DNA of 42,289 nucleotides from Candidatus Electrothrix gigas (GTDB lineage: Bacteria > Desulfobacterota > Desulfobulbia > Desulfobulbales > Desulfobulbaceae). The stretch is from contig QYLO01000025.1 of the NCBI GenBank assembly GCA_022766165.1, positions 1-42,289 of the forward strand. Reading direction: 5' to 3'. This document shows, one piece after another, positions 34,560-42,289 of this stretch. Position numbers and translations under genes: made by a program. Numbering within the stretch: the stretch's first letter is position 1; each line of letters begins with the position of its first letter. Under the pieces are notes generated by a model. It was not told the DNA's origin, ran no database searches, and saw only the letters and a list, made by a program, of their open reading frames with translations.

Positions 34560-36627
34560 TTAAAACTCAACTGTAACCCAGGCATAGGCACTCCTCTCAT
34601 CTCCGGGAGAGAATCCAGACGTATTATTCCAGGCAAAGCCGATATACTCCTCGTCAAGCAGGTTTTTGATCTCCAGACCAAAGGCTGTCTTACCTATTCG
34701 ATACCCTGCCTTGGCGTTCCAGACATTATAGTCGCCGACCCGTGCTGTTTCGTTCTGGGGATCGACATAGTAATCCCCTTGGGATTCGAGCCAGATGCTG
34801 CCGAAAAGGCCAGTCTGCTTGCCCAGATCCAGGCCGACTTTGGCGGTATAGTCGGGAATATTTTCGATATCTTTCCCAAGTCGATCCTCTAGTCCGGGCC
34901 CGGGATCTATGTACGTGACCTCGACCATTGAATACGATCCCCACAGGGCTGCCCAGGAAACGGGCCGGACGCTGAAGGCCATGTCCCACCCTTTCCTCTC
35001 AGTCTCACCGGAATTGATAAAGTCTCCAGAACCATCTTTCTTATCCCGAACCTCGTCGGTGGCCGTCATGTTCCAGTAATCAAGCCGAACCGACAACCAT
35101 TGATAGGGCGAAACCTTGACACCCAACTCCCAACCATCGTTTTCCGATTCGCCAAGCTCACGGGAGATCAGATTACCTGTGGCATCCTGACCAAACAGCT
35201 GTGGTGTTCCCGGCAGTTGAAAGGTCCGACCGCAATTAGCGTAAAGGCTGTAGCCCTTCAGAGGGGTGATCTGCATCCCGACTTTTGGCTGCCAGATGAA
35301 ATCCATATCCAGCATGTCCGACGCAGTCTGCGAGAGACGGTTTTCAAAATCACCGGTAAAGCTGTCCACCCGCAGGGCACCGATCAGCCGTAACCAGTCG
35401 TTAATCAGGCCATCTGCCTGGATATAGCTTCCCCAGTATGATTTGTTGAAATCCCAATCCCTGGCCGGGTCGCCCTGCCGAACCCGGTCAACGGTAGTCC
35501 AGCGCATCTCCGTGTTGTCCTGATACTGGAAATCAAGTCCCCAGTCGAGTTTCAGGTTCTGGATAGCGGTATTGCCGCTCTCGTAGCTCAGGGTGGAGAC
35601 GGCACCGAACTGTTTGTCATCAGAGAACCGTTCCTGCTGACTCCCTGCGTCGCTCCAGCGGGCCCAACGAGTTCGTTCAATCTCCTGAACATAGGTTTTG
35701 AGAGACAAAAAGACATTTTCATTGAAATCATAGTCCGCATGCAGGCTGAGGTGATGGTCGTCCTGAGTGCCGCCGTCGGTGCGGGCGAATTCCGGCGAAT
35801 ATTGGGGGGTGTTCGCAGCCTCCTCCAAGGTGATATAGCCCGGTGCATCGGCATCTATCCCAAAGACGCGGGCAATGGCACCGATTGAGAGATCGCCATC
35901 CGTGGTCGTGTAAAACCACTTGCCGGACGCGGCACCTTTTCTCAGACCAGAATGATCGCGAAATCCGTCACTCTGCCGGTAGCCGACAAAATAGTTCTGG
36001 GAAAAATTTCCCTCCTCATGGCCGGTGATCAGGCTGGCATCGTAGGTATTGAAGCTGCCCGACAAAAGCTTCGCCTTGGTGGTGTTTCCGCCACGCTTGG
36101 TGTGCAGATTGACGTTACCGGCAATATTCTGCAGACCGTACCTTGGGTCACCCGTTCCCTTGACCACCTCAAGCCGTTCAATTTCCATTGGTAAAAACGG
36201 CTGAATATCCATGCGGCCGTACCCGAAGTTGTGGGGGATGCCGTCAACGATGAGAGTAGCTGGCACGTCATGATTGCTGTCAAAGCCGCGCATGGAAAAA
36301 GTTCCTGAGACTACACCCTGATTCCAGTCGCCGAAATAGGTTCCCGGTACCTTTTTCATCAGTTCCATAGAGAAATCGACATTTTCGGTCTCAATCTGAT
36401 CGGCCGCAACAACATCTACCGATGCCGGCTGGTCGGCACTTGTCATATACAGGGCGTCTGCGGTGACGGTTACTGTGCCGAGCTTCATGTAGACCTTGCT
36501 CCGTGCCTGCCTTGACTTCTTCGCCTTGCGCTAAGGCCGGTGACGAGCTGAAGAGGCACCCTGTCATTGCTGACAGACATAGGCACGTCACGTATTTGCG
36601 AATCATCGTCTTGTCTTTCATCTTCAT
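34560..36627 (-). CDS. TonB-dependent outer-membrane receptor 5, apparent frameshift
   Basis: The main frame (34560-36488, about 642 residues) begins MKLGTVTVTADALY with the TonB box region but no signal peptide. It continues through a plug (LMKKVPGTYFGDWNQG, SMRGFDSNHDVPATLIVDGIP, ERLEVVKGTGDPRYGLQNIAGNVNLHTKRGG) to a barrel ending YAWVTVEF. Another frame just upstream (from 36627) encodes a good signal peptide (MIRKYVTCLCLSAMTG...SPALAQG) and runs into the receptor sequence. The two parts therefore join only across a frame change near 36500-36515. It could be a sequencing error, a recent mutation or, less likely, programmed shifting. If real, the receptor is inactive. It resembles Fe-chelate/FhuE-type receptors; ligand unknown. 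Confidence 0.82.
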
Positions 36628-36703
36628 TTGTTCATCCGATAGCTCTAATCCTCAATGTACCAGCAAAGAACTTGGTCTTCCATACAGTTAAAAATTTATT
36701 CTC

Positions 36704-36733
36704 TTAGGTATAATATTTTATACCCAAGTATAA
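36704..36733. promoter_or_regulatory. Overlapping palindromes, candidate operator upstream of TonB receptor 5
   Basis: Two palindromes share a half-site: GGTATAA-TATT-TTATACC (36707-36724) and TTATAC-CCAA-GTATAA (36718-36733). The three half-sites are about one helical turn apart. They lie 74-97 bp before the receptor's start, among A/T-rich DNA suitable for a promoter. A metal-sensing repressor is a natural guess; the pattern is not a clear Fur or NikR box. Confidence 0.5.
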
Positions 36734-36750
36734 ATACCAGACAGGAAGTA

Positions 36751-36794
36751 CCCAGACAATGAGGTAATAAACTCATTTTGTTGGGTAGAACACC
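36751..36794 (-). other. 44-nt double-hairpin motif, copy 1
   Basis: This element abuts the stop of the ABC ATPase gene and precedes TonB receptor 5. It matches 39677-39720 at 34 of 44 positions without gaps. Both copies can form two small hairpins, ATGAG/CTCAT and GGGY/RCC(C) around a GTTYT loop on the minus strand. A compensating C-G to T-A change in the second stem supports a structured RNA. Confidence 0.55.
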
Positions 36795-37565
36795 TCAGTC
36801 TTCCCTGCTCGGTCCGATAAAACGAATATACGGCCCATCTGCCGCAGAACTTACCTCGGCCTCCACACCGAAAATCTCTTGCAGTAGCGAGGAAGTGAAG
36901 AGAGAACGTGGTTCTCCGGCAGCAACAGCCTTTCCGTTTTGCAGGACAACGATCTTGTCACAGCAGGCTGCGGCAAGGTTGAGATCATGCAGCACAGCCA
37001 AGGTTGTTACCTGCAGTTTTTTGATCAGGCCGAGCAGAGCTAGGGCATGGCGGATGTCGAGATGGTTGGTCGGTTCGTCCAGAAGCAGAACCGGAGTTTC
37101 CTGGCAGAGTGCTCGGGCAATCATGACCCGTTGTTTTTCTCCACCAGAAAGACTCTGGAACATGGCCTGTTCCATGGTAAGCAGATCAGCCTGTTCCAGG
37201 GCATATTGCGCCTTGGCCCGATCCTCCCTGTTCAATGAAGAAAACGTACTGTGGTGAGGATACCTCCCCATCATGACCATTTCCATGACAGTGAACGGGC
37301 ATTCGGCAAGGGATTCCTGCAGTACAGCAGCCATATGCACAGCCAGTTCACGGCGTGAGAAAGAGCGTATTTCCCGGTCATTCAGAAACATCTGGCCGGA
37401 GTCGGGTGTAAGGGCACGATAGAGGCAACGCAGCAGAGAGGATTTACCGCTGCCGTTGGGACCGATAATACCGGTAAACTGTCCGGTCGCCGCAGTCAGG
37501 GAAACTCGGTCAAGGATAGGTCGTTTCCCGGCACTCCAGCAGATTTCCGAGCAGGTAATCTTCAT
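36795..37565 (-). CDS. ABC transporter ATPase, FecE/BtuD type
   Basis: This 256-residue ATP-binding protein has Walker A GPNGSGKSS (about residue 36), a Q-loop in AAVLQESL, the signature LSGGEKQR (about residue 139) and Walker B VLLLDEPTNHLD, plus the H-loop VLHDLNLAA. This is the FepC/FecE/BtuD group that powers uptake of siderophores, haem or cobalamin through FecCD-type permeases. Its ATG overlaps the permease stop by four bases (ATGA). Partners are the permease upstream and probably the FecB-like protein at 33478. Confidence 0.95.
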   Translation of the reverse strand: MKITCSEICWSAGKRPILDRVSLTAATGQFTGIIGPNGSGKSSLLRCLYRALTPDSGQMFLNDREIRSFSRRELAVHMAAVLQESLAECPFTVMEMVMMGRYPHHSTFSSLNREDRAKAQYALEQADLLTMEQAMFQSLSGGEKQRVMIARALCQETPVLLLDEPTNHLDIRHALALLGLIKKLQVTTLAVLHDLNLAAACCDKIVVLQNGKAVAAGEPRSLFTSSLLQEIFGVEAEVSSAADGPYIRFIGPSRED

Positions 37566-38620
37566 GAGCCTGCTCCTTCGACAAAGGATTCCTTGCGTCT
37601 GAGTAGCCAGAGAAAAAAGGGCGTGCCGATAAAGGCGGTGACAATGGTCAGGGGCAGTTCAACCGGTTGAATGACCAGTCGGGCGGCCAGATCCACCCAG
37701 ACCAGAAAGACGGCTCCGCTCAACACAGCCAGCGGCAGAAGGCGTTGATGATCTCCTCCTGTAATGAGACGCACTGCATGGGGCACCATGAGCGCAACAA
37801 AACCTACTCCGCCGCTCACCGAGACCAGCACCCCGGTCAGCAGGGCAGCAATGATCATGAGCTGAAAACGCAGTTGATCGGGATGAACCCCTAAGGCACA
37901 GGCGTTTTCATCGCCCAAAGCTATGAGGTTGAGACTCCGGGCCTTTACCAGGGCATAGACAGAGCCTGCCGCCACAAGCAGAGCAGGCAAAGCGAGCTGG
38001 TCCCAACGCGCTCCGGCCACGCTGCCCATGAGCCAGTAGAGAATAGCCTGGGAAGGAACATGCTCCGAAGAGTTGAGCAGCAGGAAACTGGATAATGAGG
38101 TACAGAGATAAGAAACCGCCACTCCGGCCAGAATGACCCGTGAAGGTGTGAGCCTGCCGTTTCGCCAGGCCATCAGTCCCACAGCGGCAAAGGCGAGCAG
38201 GCCGCCGAAAAAGGCTGCAACTGCCAGGCCACTTTGGCCGATTTTGTCGCTCCAGCCCAGGATAAGCATGAGGACTGCCCCCACTGCTGCACCGGGAGAT
38301 ACCCCGATGATATAGGGATCAGCCATCGGGTTGCGCACAGCAGCCTGCAGCATCACCCCGACAGCGGCAAGCCCTGCTCCTGTGATAGCTGCAAGAAAGA
38401 CACGGGGAAAGCGGAGATAGAGTACAATATGTTCCTGAGCCAGACTGAAACTGTTAAGCTTTATGCCGGTCAGGTGGTACAGTGCAACCTCCCAGACTGT
38501 ATGGGTCGGGAGCCGAGAAGGGCCGAAGGAAAGAGCAAAAATCAGGGAAAGCAGCAGAGCTGCGGTCATGATGATGAGCATGACCGGAAAAGAGGCTGGC
38601 CGCCGAAACGAATGTATCAT
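37562..38620 (-). CDS. FecCD/BtuC-type ABC transporter permease
   Basis: This 352-residue inner-membrane permease has about ten membrane segments. Family signatures are RFPRVFLAAITGAGLAAVGVMLQ, NPMADPYIIGVSPGAAVGAV, ARSLNLIALGDENACALGV and VSVSGGVGFVALMVPHAVRLITG. It would form a homodimer that passes a metal complex delivered by a class III binding protein. It overlaps the ATPase gene and begins 31 bp after the NikB-type permease stop, suggesting one transcript containing two different transporter types. Substrate (Fe, Ni, Co chelate or cobamide) cannot be read from sequence. Confidence 0.95.
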   Translation of the reverse strand: MIHSFRRPASFPVMLIIMTAALLLSLIFALSFGPSRLPTHTVWEVALYHLTGIKLNSFSLAQEHIVLYLRFPRVFLAAITGAGLAAVGVMLQAAVRNPMADPYIIGVSPGAAVGAVLMLILGWSDKIGQSGLAVAAFFGGLLAFAAVGLMAWRNGRLTPSRVILAGVAVSYLCTSLSSFLLLNSSEHVPSQAILYWLMGSVAGARWDQLALPALLVAAGSVYALVKARSLNLIALGDENACALGVHPDQLRFQLMIIAALLTGVLVSVSGGVGFVALMVPHAVRLITGGDHQRLLPLAVLSGAVFLVWVDLAARLVIQPVELPLTIVTAFIGTPFFLWLLRRKESFVEGAGS

Positions 38621-38651
38621 TTTTTTCAGTGAAATTACTACTCGTTATTCC

Positions 38652-39590
38652 TCACGTTATTCCTTCAATACAAACACTGTTCCGCCTGCGGGGGAGAAGC
38701 AGCATATAAAGCAGATCCATAGCCCGACTTGCCAAGAGAAAGAAAAGGGTCATGGTCAGGACGGTTCCCTGTATCATTGGAATATCACGGGATGAGACGG
38801 CATCAACGGCAAGTTTGCCCAGACCGGGCAGGGAGAAGACGGACTCGACAATCACGGCTCCCCCCAGCAGATGGCCCAGCAACATACCCCAGAGAGAAAT
38901 CATAGGCAGGAGGGCAGGCCGGAAGACATGGCGAAGAAAGACCTTTGTCTGGCTCAAGCCCTTGGCAGAGGCGAACAGGACATAGTCCTGTCCAAGCACC
39001 TCCAGGATATTTGCACGAAAAATTCTCCCCTCAGCCGCGGAGATGGATAGCCCCAGCGTCATGACCGGCATAATGAATTGAGTAAATCCGTTGCCGCCGA
39101 TTACAGGAAACCAGTTCAGCTTCAGGGAGAAAACCAGCATAAGCATCAGTCCCAGCCAGTAATCCGGGATGGAAACCGTGCAGATTGTCCATATTCGATG
39201 GCATCTGTCCGGCAGTCTGTTGTGGAAAACTGCGGAAATAATGCCACCGATTAACGATAAAAAGACAGTAAAAACAAAGGCAGCGCCAGCAAGTGTCAGC
39301 GTTGTTGGCAGGCGGTGCAGAATCTCCTGACTCACCGGCTCTCCGCTACGAAACGAGGTGCCGAAATCCAGCACAACCGCCCGTGCCAGCCATTTGCAAT
39401 AACGCATTGGCAAGGGTGCATCCAAGCCCAGTTCCTGACGCAGCGCAGTTATTCTGTCACCGGAAAAAGCCTCGGGCTGTCTGCTCAGTAACAGCTCTGC
39501 CGCATCGCCGGGCACAAAGTCCAGGAGCAGGAAGCTGATGATTGAGACACCGAACAGGGTCAGAGCGAACCGGATAAGGTGCTTTATCAT
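38652..39590 (-). CDS. NikB/DppB-type ABC transporter permease
   Basis: This 312-residue permease of the binding-protein-dependent family has six or so membrane segments. It opens with IRFALTLFGVSIISFLLLDFVPGDAAELLLSRQ, typical of NikB/DppB, and has the EAA-like loop FASAKGLSQTKVFLRHVFRPALLPM. It would pair with a NikC/DppC permease and two ATPases, none of which are in the window. The NikA-like protein at 15863 is a likely partner. The gene follows ChlI by about 190 bp that include the second copy of the 44-nt hairpin motif. The Shine-Dalgarno is weak. Confidence 0.9.
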   Translation of the reverse strand: MIKHLIRFALTLFGVSIISFLLLDFVPGDAAELLLSRQPEAFSGDRITALRQELGLDAPLPMRYCKWLARAVVLDFGTSFRSGEPVSQEILHRLPTTLTLAGAAFVFTVFLSLIGGIISAVFHNRLPDRCHRIWTICTVSIPDYWLGLMLMLVFSLKLNWFPVIGGNGFTQFIMPVMTLGLSISAAEGRIFRANILEVLGQDYVLFASAKGLSQTKVFLRHVFRPALLPMISLWGMLLGHLLGGAVIVESVFSLPGLGKLAVDAVSSRDIPMIQGTVLTMTLFFLLASRAMDLLYMLLLPRRRNSVCIEGIT

Positions 39591-39676
39591 GACATGTAGG
39601 AACCTATGAGCCTGTCACTGTTGCCTTTTTCTAAAAGAGTCTCATTAATGCATAATACAATAACACAAGGCCAGCA

Positions 39677-39720
39677 CCCTGACAATGAGGCGGTAACCTC
39701 ATTTTATCGGGCAAAACGCC
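39677..39720 (-). other. 44-nt double-hairpin motif, copy 2
   Basis: This copy pairs ATGAGG with CCTCAT and GGGC with GCCC, so both stems are stronger than in copy 1. It lies 87 bp before the NikB-type gene. On the plus strand the first hairpin is followed by TTTTA and might also terminate an opposing transcript. Confidence 0.55.
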
Positions 39721-39779
39721 CGAATGGCCCCGGATGGTGGGCGTCCTGTATCCGACCCTGTGCCTACCTGACACGGCTG

Positions 39780-40814
39780 TTACTGCTGCATAGCCCTGAT
39801 CTTCTCCGCAGTATCATCCACCTCCATCAGGGGTTGGCGTCGCATCCGATGCGGCAGGGCCAGCTCGGCAGCCGTGTCCACATCGTTTTGCTGTACCTCT
39901 GTGCGGCCTGCAAAGGCAGCAAGGGCCTTGGCGGTCTTCATGATGATGATGTCGCCCCGGTGGCCGTCCACGCCCAGCTCAAGGCAGAAATCGGCAATGC
40001 TGAACAGCAGGTCCCGGCTGATGCTGACCTCAGTGTACAGGCTGCGGGCCGCCTCAATGCGTTCCACCAGGTCCAGGGATTCGTTGTCCCAGTTTGCGGC
40101 AAAGGCCGCCGGATCTTCATCAAAGGCCACCCGTCGCTCCATGACCTGCACCCGGCTGTCCCGGTCCTGGATACCGGTCACACGCACAGACAGGCCAAAG
40201 CGGTCCAGGAGCTGGGGCCGTAGCTCGCCCTCTTCCGGGTTCATGGTGCCCACCAGAACGAATCGGGCCGGATGGGAAAAGGAAATACCCTCCCGCTCAA
40301 TGGTGCTGGCACCCATTGCTGCGGCATCAAGCAGCACATCCACCACATGGTCGTCCAGCAGGTTGACCTCGTCCACATAGAGAATGCCCCGGTGCGCCTC
40401 GGCCAGCAGGCCCGGCTCGATCCGTTTTTCGCCTTTGTGGATGGCGTGCTCCAGATCCATCGTACCCACCACCCGGTCTTCAGTGGCTCCGACCGGCAGC
40501 TCCACCACCTTGATCCGCCGCTGCTGTACCGGTGCCTGGCCGCTCATCCGCTGTTCCCGGCATTCGCTGTGAAAGCATTGTTGGCAGAGCGCAGTGCCGT
40601 CGGTCGGGGTAAGCTGAAACGGGCAGTCCCTGACCACCTCAATCATGGGCAGGATATCTGCCAGGGCGCGGACTGCTGTGGACTTGGCAGTTCCCTTTTC
40701 TCCCCGGATCAGGACACCGGAAAGGGTGGGATTGATCAGGTTGAGGTACAGGGCCAGTTTCATCTGCTCCTGACCAACGATGGCGACAAAGGGGTATATG
40801 GCAATACGGCTCAT
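39780..40814 (-). CDS. Magnesium/cobalt chelatase AAA+ subunit, ChlI/BchI-like
   Basis: This AAA+ protein has about 344 residues. Walker A is RGEKGTAKST (about residue 37), Walker B GILYVDEVNLLDD, and sensor region VLVGTMNPEEGELRPQLLDRFGL, all typical of ChlI/BchI. A Cys-bearing insert (CQQCFHSEC) lies after helix 1, as seen in members of this family. ChlI works with a VWA-type D subunit to drive metal insertion by a large H or CobN subunit, not seen here. I choose ATG 40814 (MSRIAIYPFVAIVGQ) with AAGGA upstream over a longer start at 40862. Its place in a metal-uptake locus suggests Co or Ni rather than chlorophyll metabolism. Confidence 0.92.
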   Translation of the reverse strand: MSRIAIYPFVAIVGQEQMKLALYLNLINPTLSGVLIRGEKGTAKSTAVRALADILPMIEVVRDCPFQLTPTDGTALCQQCFHSECREQRMSGQAPVQQRRIKVVELPVGATEDRVVGTMDLEHAIHKGEKRIEPGLLAEAHRGILYVDEVNLLDDHVVDVLLDAAAMGASTIEREGISFSHPARFVLVGTMNPEEGELRPQLLDRFGLSVRVTGIQDRDSRVQVMERRVAFDEDPAAFAANWDNESLDLVERIEAARSLYTEVSISRDLLFSIADFCLELGVDGHRGDIIIMKTAKALAAFAGRTEVQQNDVDTAAELALPHRMRRQPLMEVDDTAEKIRAMQQ

Positions 40815-40879
40815 TGGTTCTTCCTTAACTGAGAGAGAGTATGTTGTTGATTCTGCTTCCACGGCAGTGCGGTTGGCAG

Positions 40880-40987
40880 TTGCACTATAGTGGAACTATC
40901 CTTTCCACTGTAGTGGAAGGGCTGATTGCACCATAGTGGAACGATCATTTGCACTATAGTGCAATGCCTGTTTCCACTCTGGTGGAG
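40880..40987. repeat. Array of five 16-bp palindromes at exact 23-bp spacing
   Basis: Near-palindromes start at 40880, 40903, 40926, 40949 and 40972, each separated by a seven-base spacer of differing sequence. The consensus is TT(G/C)CAC-TATA-GTG(G/C)AA, for example TTGCACTATAGTGCAA at 40949. The array fills the gap between the ChlD-like stop and the ChlI start on the minus strand. Regular spacing with conserved palindromes and variable spacers suggests cooperative protein binding rather than a simple tandem duplication. Confidence 0.9.
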
Positions 40988-41022
40988 CGATCAGGCAGAG
41001 CTTGGTCTTGGTAAGTATGTCT

Positions 41023-42288
41023 TCAGGGTTCTTTGACAATATCCAGCAGGGTATCGGCCTTGAGGTCAGCTGTTCGGATATAGCGGGCCTGCAGAGACTG
41101 CGCAATCTTTTCTGCCAGGCCAAAGCGGATCAGGCCCTGTGCTTCGGTATCCACCAGAATAAAGCGGACCCGTTCCTCCCGGCCCAGGCGTCGGGCCAGT
41201 TCCAGGCATTCATCCAGAGGTCGGCCGCTGCCCAGAGCCACATTGGAACGGCCATCCGTAATCAGCACGGCAATAGGGCGGGAGGTGGGATCACGGGTCA
41301 GCTGACTGCGCAGCACCTCATCCGCTTTGACCAGGGCCGCGTTGAGCGGGGTGCGACCGCCGGTGGGCATCTCGGCCAGCAGTCGGGCAGCGGTATCAAT
41401 GGACGAGGTGGGCGGCAGGTTGAGCCGTGCCTCGGTTTTATTAAAGGAAAGCATCGCCACCTTATCCCGCTTCTGGTAGGCATCCAGGAGCAGGGACATG
41501 ATTGCGCCCTTGGTGGCACTCATCCGCCCCTGCGCCCCCATCGATCCGCTGGCATCAACCACAAAGAGCAGGAAGTTGCCGATGCGCCGTTCCCGGACCT
41601 TTTCCCGGATGTCTTCAGGGTACAGGGTGATAGCGCAGGTGCTGTGCTGCTGGTGCTGACACCGTTGCTGCTGGTAGGGGGCGGCAGCCCGGATGGTTGC
41701 ATCCAGAGCAATATCTTTGCTGCCGTGCGGCAGGGTGCTTTTCACGTAACGACCCTGCAGGCCGTTGATCCGACTGCGTGAACGACGACCGGAACCACGC
41801 CGGAAGATCCGATCCTTGGCAGCTGTAAAGGGCTTGACCTTGAAGGTCGCTCCCACAGCAAAGACTTTTTCCCGCAGATCAGGCGGCACAGCACTGTCCT
41901 GTTTATCCTCCTGCTCCGGGCTGTTGTCCGGGGGCATATTCTCTGTGCGCTCCTGTTCAGGTTCATTGCTCTGCTCTTCCGGCGGCTGCTCAGGCCGACC
42001 CTGTTCTTGCTGTTCCTGTGGTTGCGGTGGCGGCGGAGGAGGCGAAGCAGCCTCCCGTTCCCGGTGCCGCAAAGCAAGCGGAGCAACCCGACGCACATCT
42101 TCCTCCGTGACCTCATTGCACCCGGAAAAGGCGGCCAGGGCCAGAGCAGCCTGTTCCATGACCAGATCGGCCCGGTGTCCTGCCGTGTTCGCCGCCGTAC
42201 AAAGCTCACTGATCAACATGCGGAGACGGGCCGGCATGGACACTGCAGGCAGCAGTCTGCGGGCCAAGGCAATCCGACGGGCCAGGGT
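41023..42288 (-). CDS. Chelatase VWA subunit, ChlD/BchD-like, 3' part
   Basis: The frame is open to the right edge, so the N-terminus and true start are outside. The visible 421 or so residues begin in the AAA+ lid (GHRADLVMEQAALALAAF) and pass through a Pro/Glu/Gln-rich acidic linker (about 42060-41890). They end in a von Willebrand A domain with an intact MIDAS (DASGSMG near 41550, then a conserved Thr/Asp pattern ending LITDGRSN). ChlD-type proteins form the two-ring motor with ChlI that powers metal insertion. A cobaltochelatase role is possible; no large subunit is visible and it may lie upstream of the window. Confidence 0.92.
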   Translation of the reverse strand, partial: TLARRIALARRLLPAVSMPARLRMLISELCTAANTAGHRADLVMEQAALALAAFSGCNEVTEEDVRRVAPLALRHREREAASPPPPPPQPQEQQEQGRPEQPPEEQSNEPEQERTENMPPDNSPEQEDKQDSAVPPDLREKVFAVGATFKVKPFTAAKDRIFRRGSGRRSRSRINGLQGRYVKSTLPHGSKDIALDATIRAAAPYQQQRCQHQQHSTCAITLYPEDIREKVRERRIGNFLLFVVDASGSMGAQGRMSATKGAIMSLLLDAYQKRDKVAMLSFNKTEARLNLPPTSSIDTAARLLAEMPTGGRTPLNAALVKADEVLRSQLTRDPTSRPIAVLITDGRSNVALGSGRPLDECLELARRLGREERVRFILVDTEAQGLIRFGLAEKIAQSLQARYIRTADLKADTLLDIVKEP

Positions 42289-42289
42289 C

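Noticed and set aside
40880..40987. CRISPR array
   Set aside because: Spacers are only seven bases and the repeats are palindromic 16-mers with internal variation; no cas genes are present.

Overview
The window looks like a chromosomal segment of a Gram-negative, probably anaerobic bacterium. It has five TonB-dependent outer-membrane receptors, periplasmic binding proteins, a c-di-GMP sensor/cyclase and a GEMM-type riboswitch. Gene content and style suggest Desulfobacterota, perhaps the Desulfobulbales or cable-bacteria lineage. That placement is an inference; no marker gene fixes it.

Positions 1-8.2 kb are an accessory stretch. They hold the 3' part of an SF1 helicase, a PAS-GGDEF diguanylate cyclase, a 21-bp/105-bp tandem repeat, and a small fibronectin-III protein. 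Next come a PD-(D/E)XK (Rpn/PDDEXK_2) protein lying between two copies of the fibronectin gene's tail plus terminator, and a lipoprotein alpha/beta hydrolase.

Positions 8.4-15.7 kb are mostly housekeeping: recJ, a glutaminyl cyclase, a GEMM-like riboswitch in front of a small secreted protein, trmL, serC and a Kef-type antiporter. Two inverted copies of a palindromic dispersed repeat (12.2 and 15.7 kb) bracket trmL-serC-kef.

From 15.8 kb to the end every gene is on the minus strand and the content changes to metal handling. In transcription order: chelatase-type AAA+ proteins (ChlD-like, partial; ChlI-like), a NikB-type permease, a FecCD/FecE-type ABC permease and ATPase, TonB receptor 5 (frameshifted), a FecB-like binding protein, methyltransferase 3, TonB receptor 4, a 26-codon peptide gene, an EntS-like MFS exporter, a fused ThiF/YcaO cyclodehydratase, TonB receptor 3, methyltransferase 2, TonB receptor 2, a DUF4198 (nickel-associated) periplasmic protein, TonB receptor 1, methyltransferase 1 and a NikA-like binding protein.

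The main proposal is that this region makes and recycles a ribosomally made, YcaO-modified metal-binding peptide (a RiPP metallophore, perhaps for nickel or cobalt). The tiny peptide gene (30459-30539) has an 11-nt match to the anti-Shine-Dalgarno sequence, a TTG start, a His-His-Ser-Thr tail and an attenuator-like terminator before the exporter and YcaO genes. In this model YcaO and the methyltransferases modify the peptide, the MFS protein exports it, the TonB receptors take back the metal complex, the binding proteins and ABC transporter carry it inward, and the chelatase-like motor may help use or release the metal. The assignment to metal and the pathway order are inference; the gene content and sequence signals are visible.

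Unexplained non-coding structure in the same region includes five 16-bp palindromes at an exact 23-bp period (40880-40987), a 44-nt double-hairpin motif present twice (36751 and 39677), and a plus-strand small-RNA candidate (26687-26785) that could pair with the peptide mRNA.
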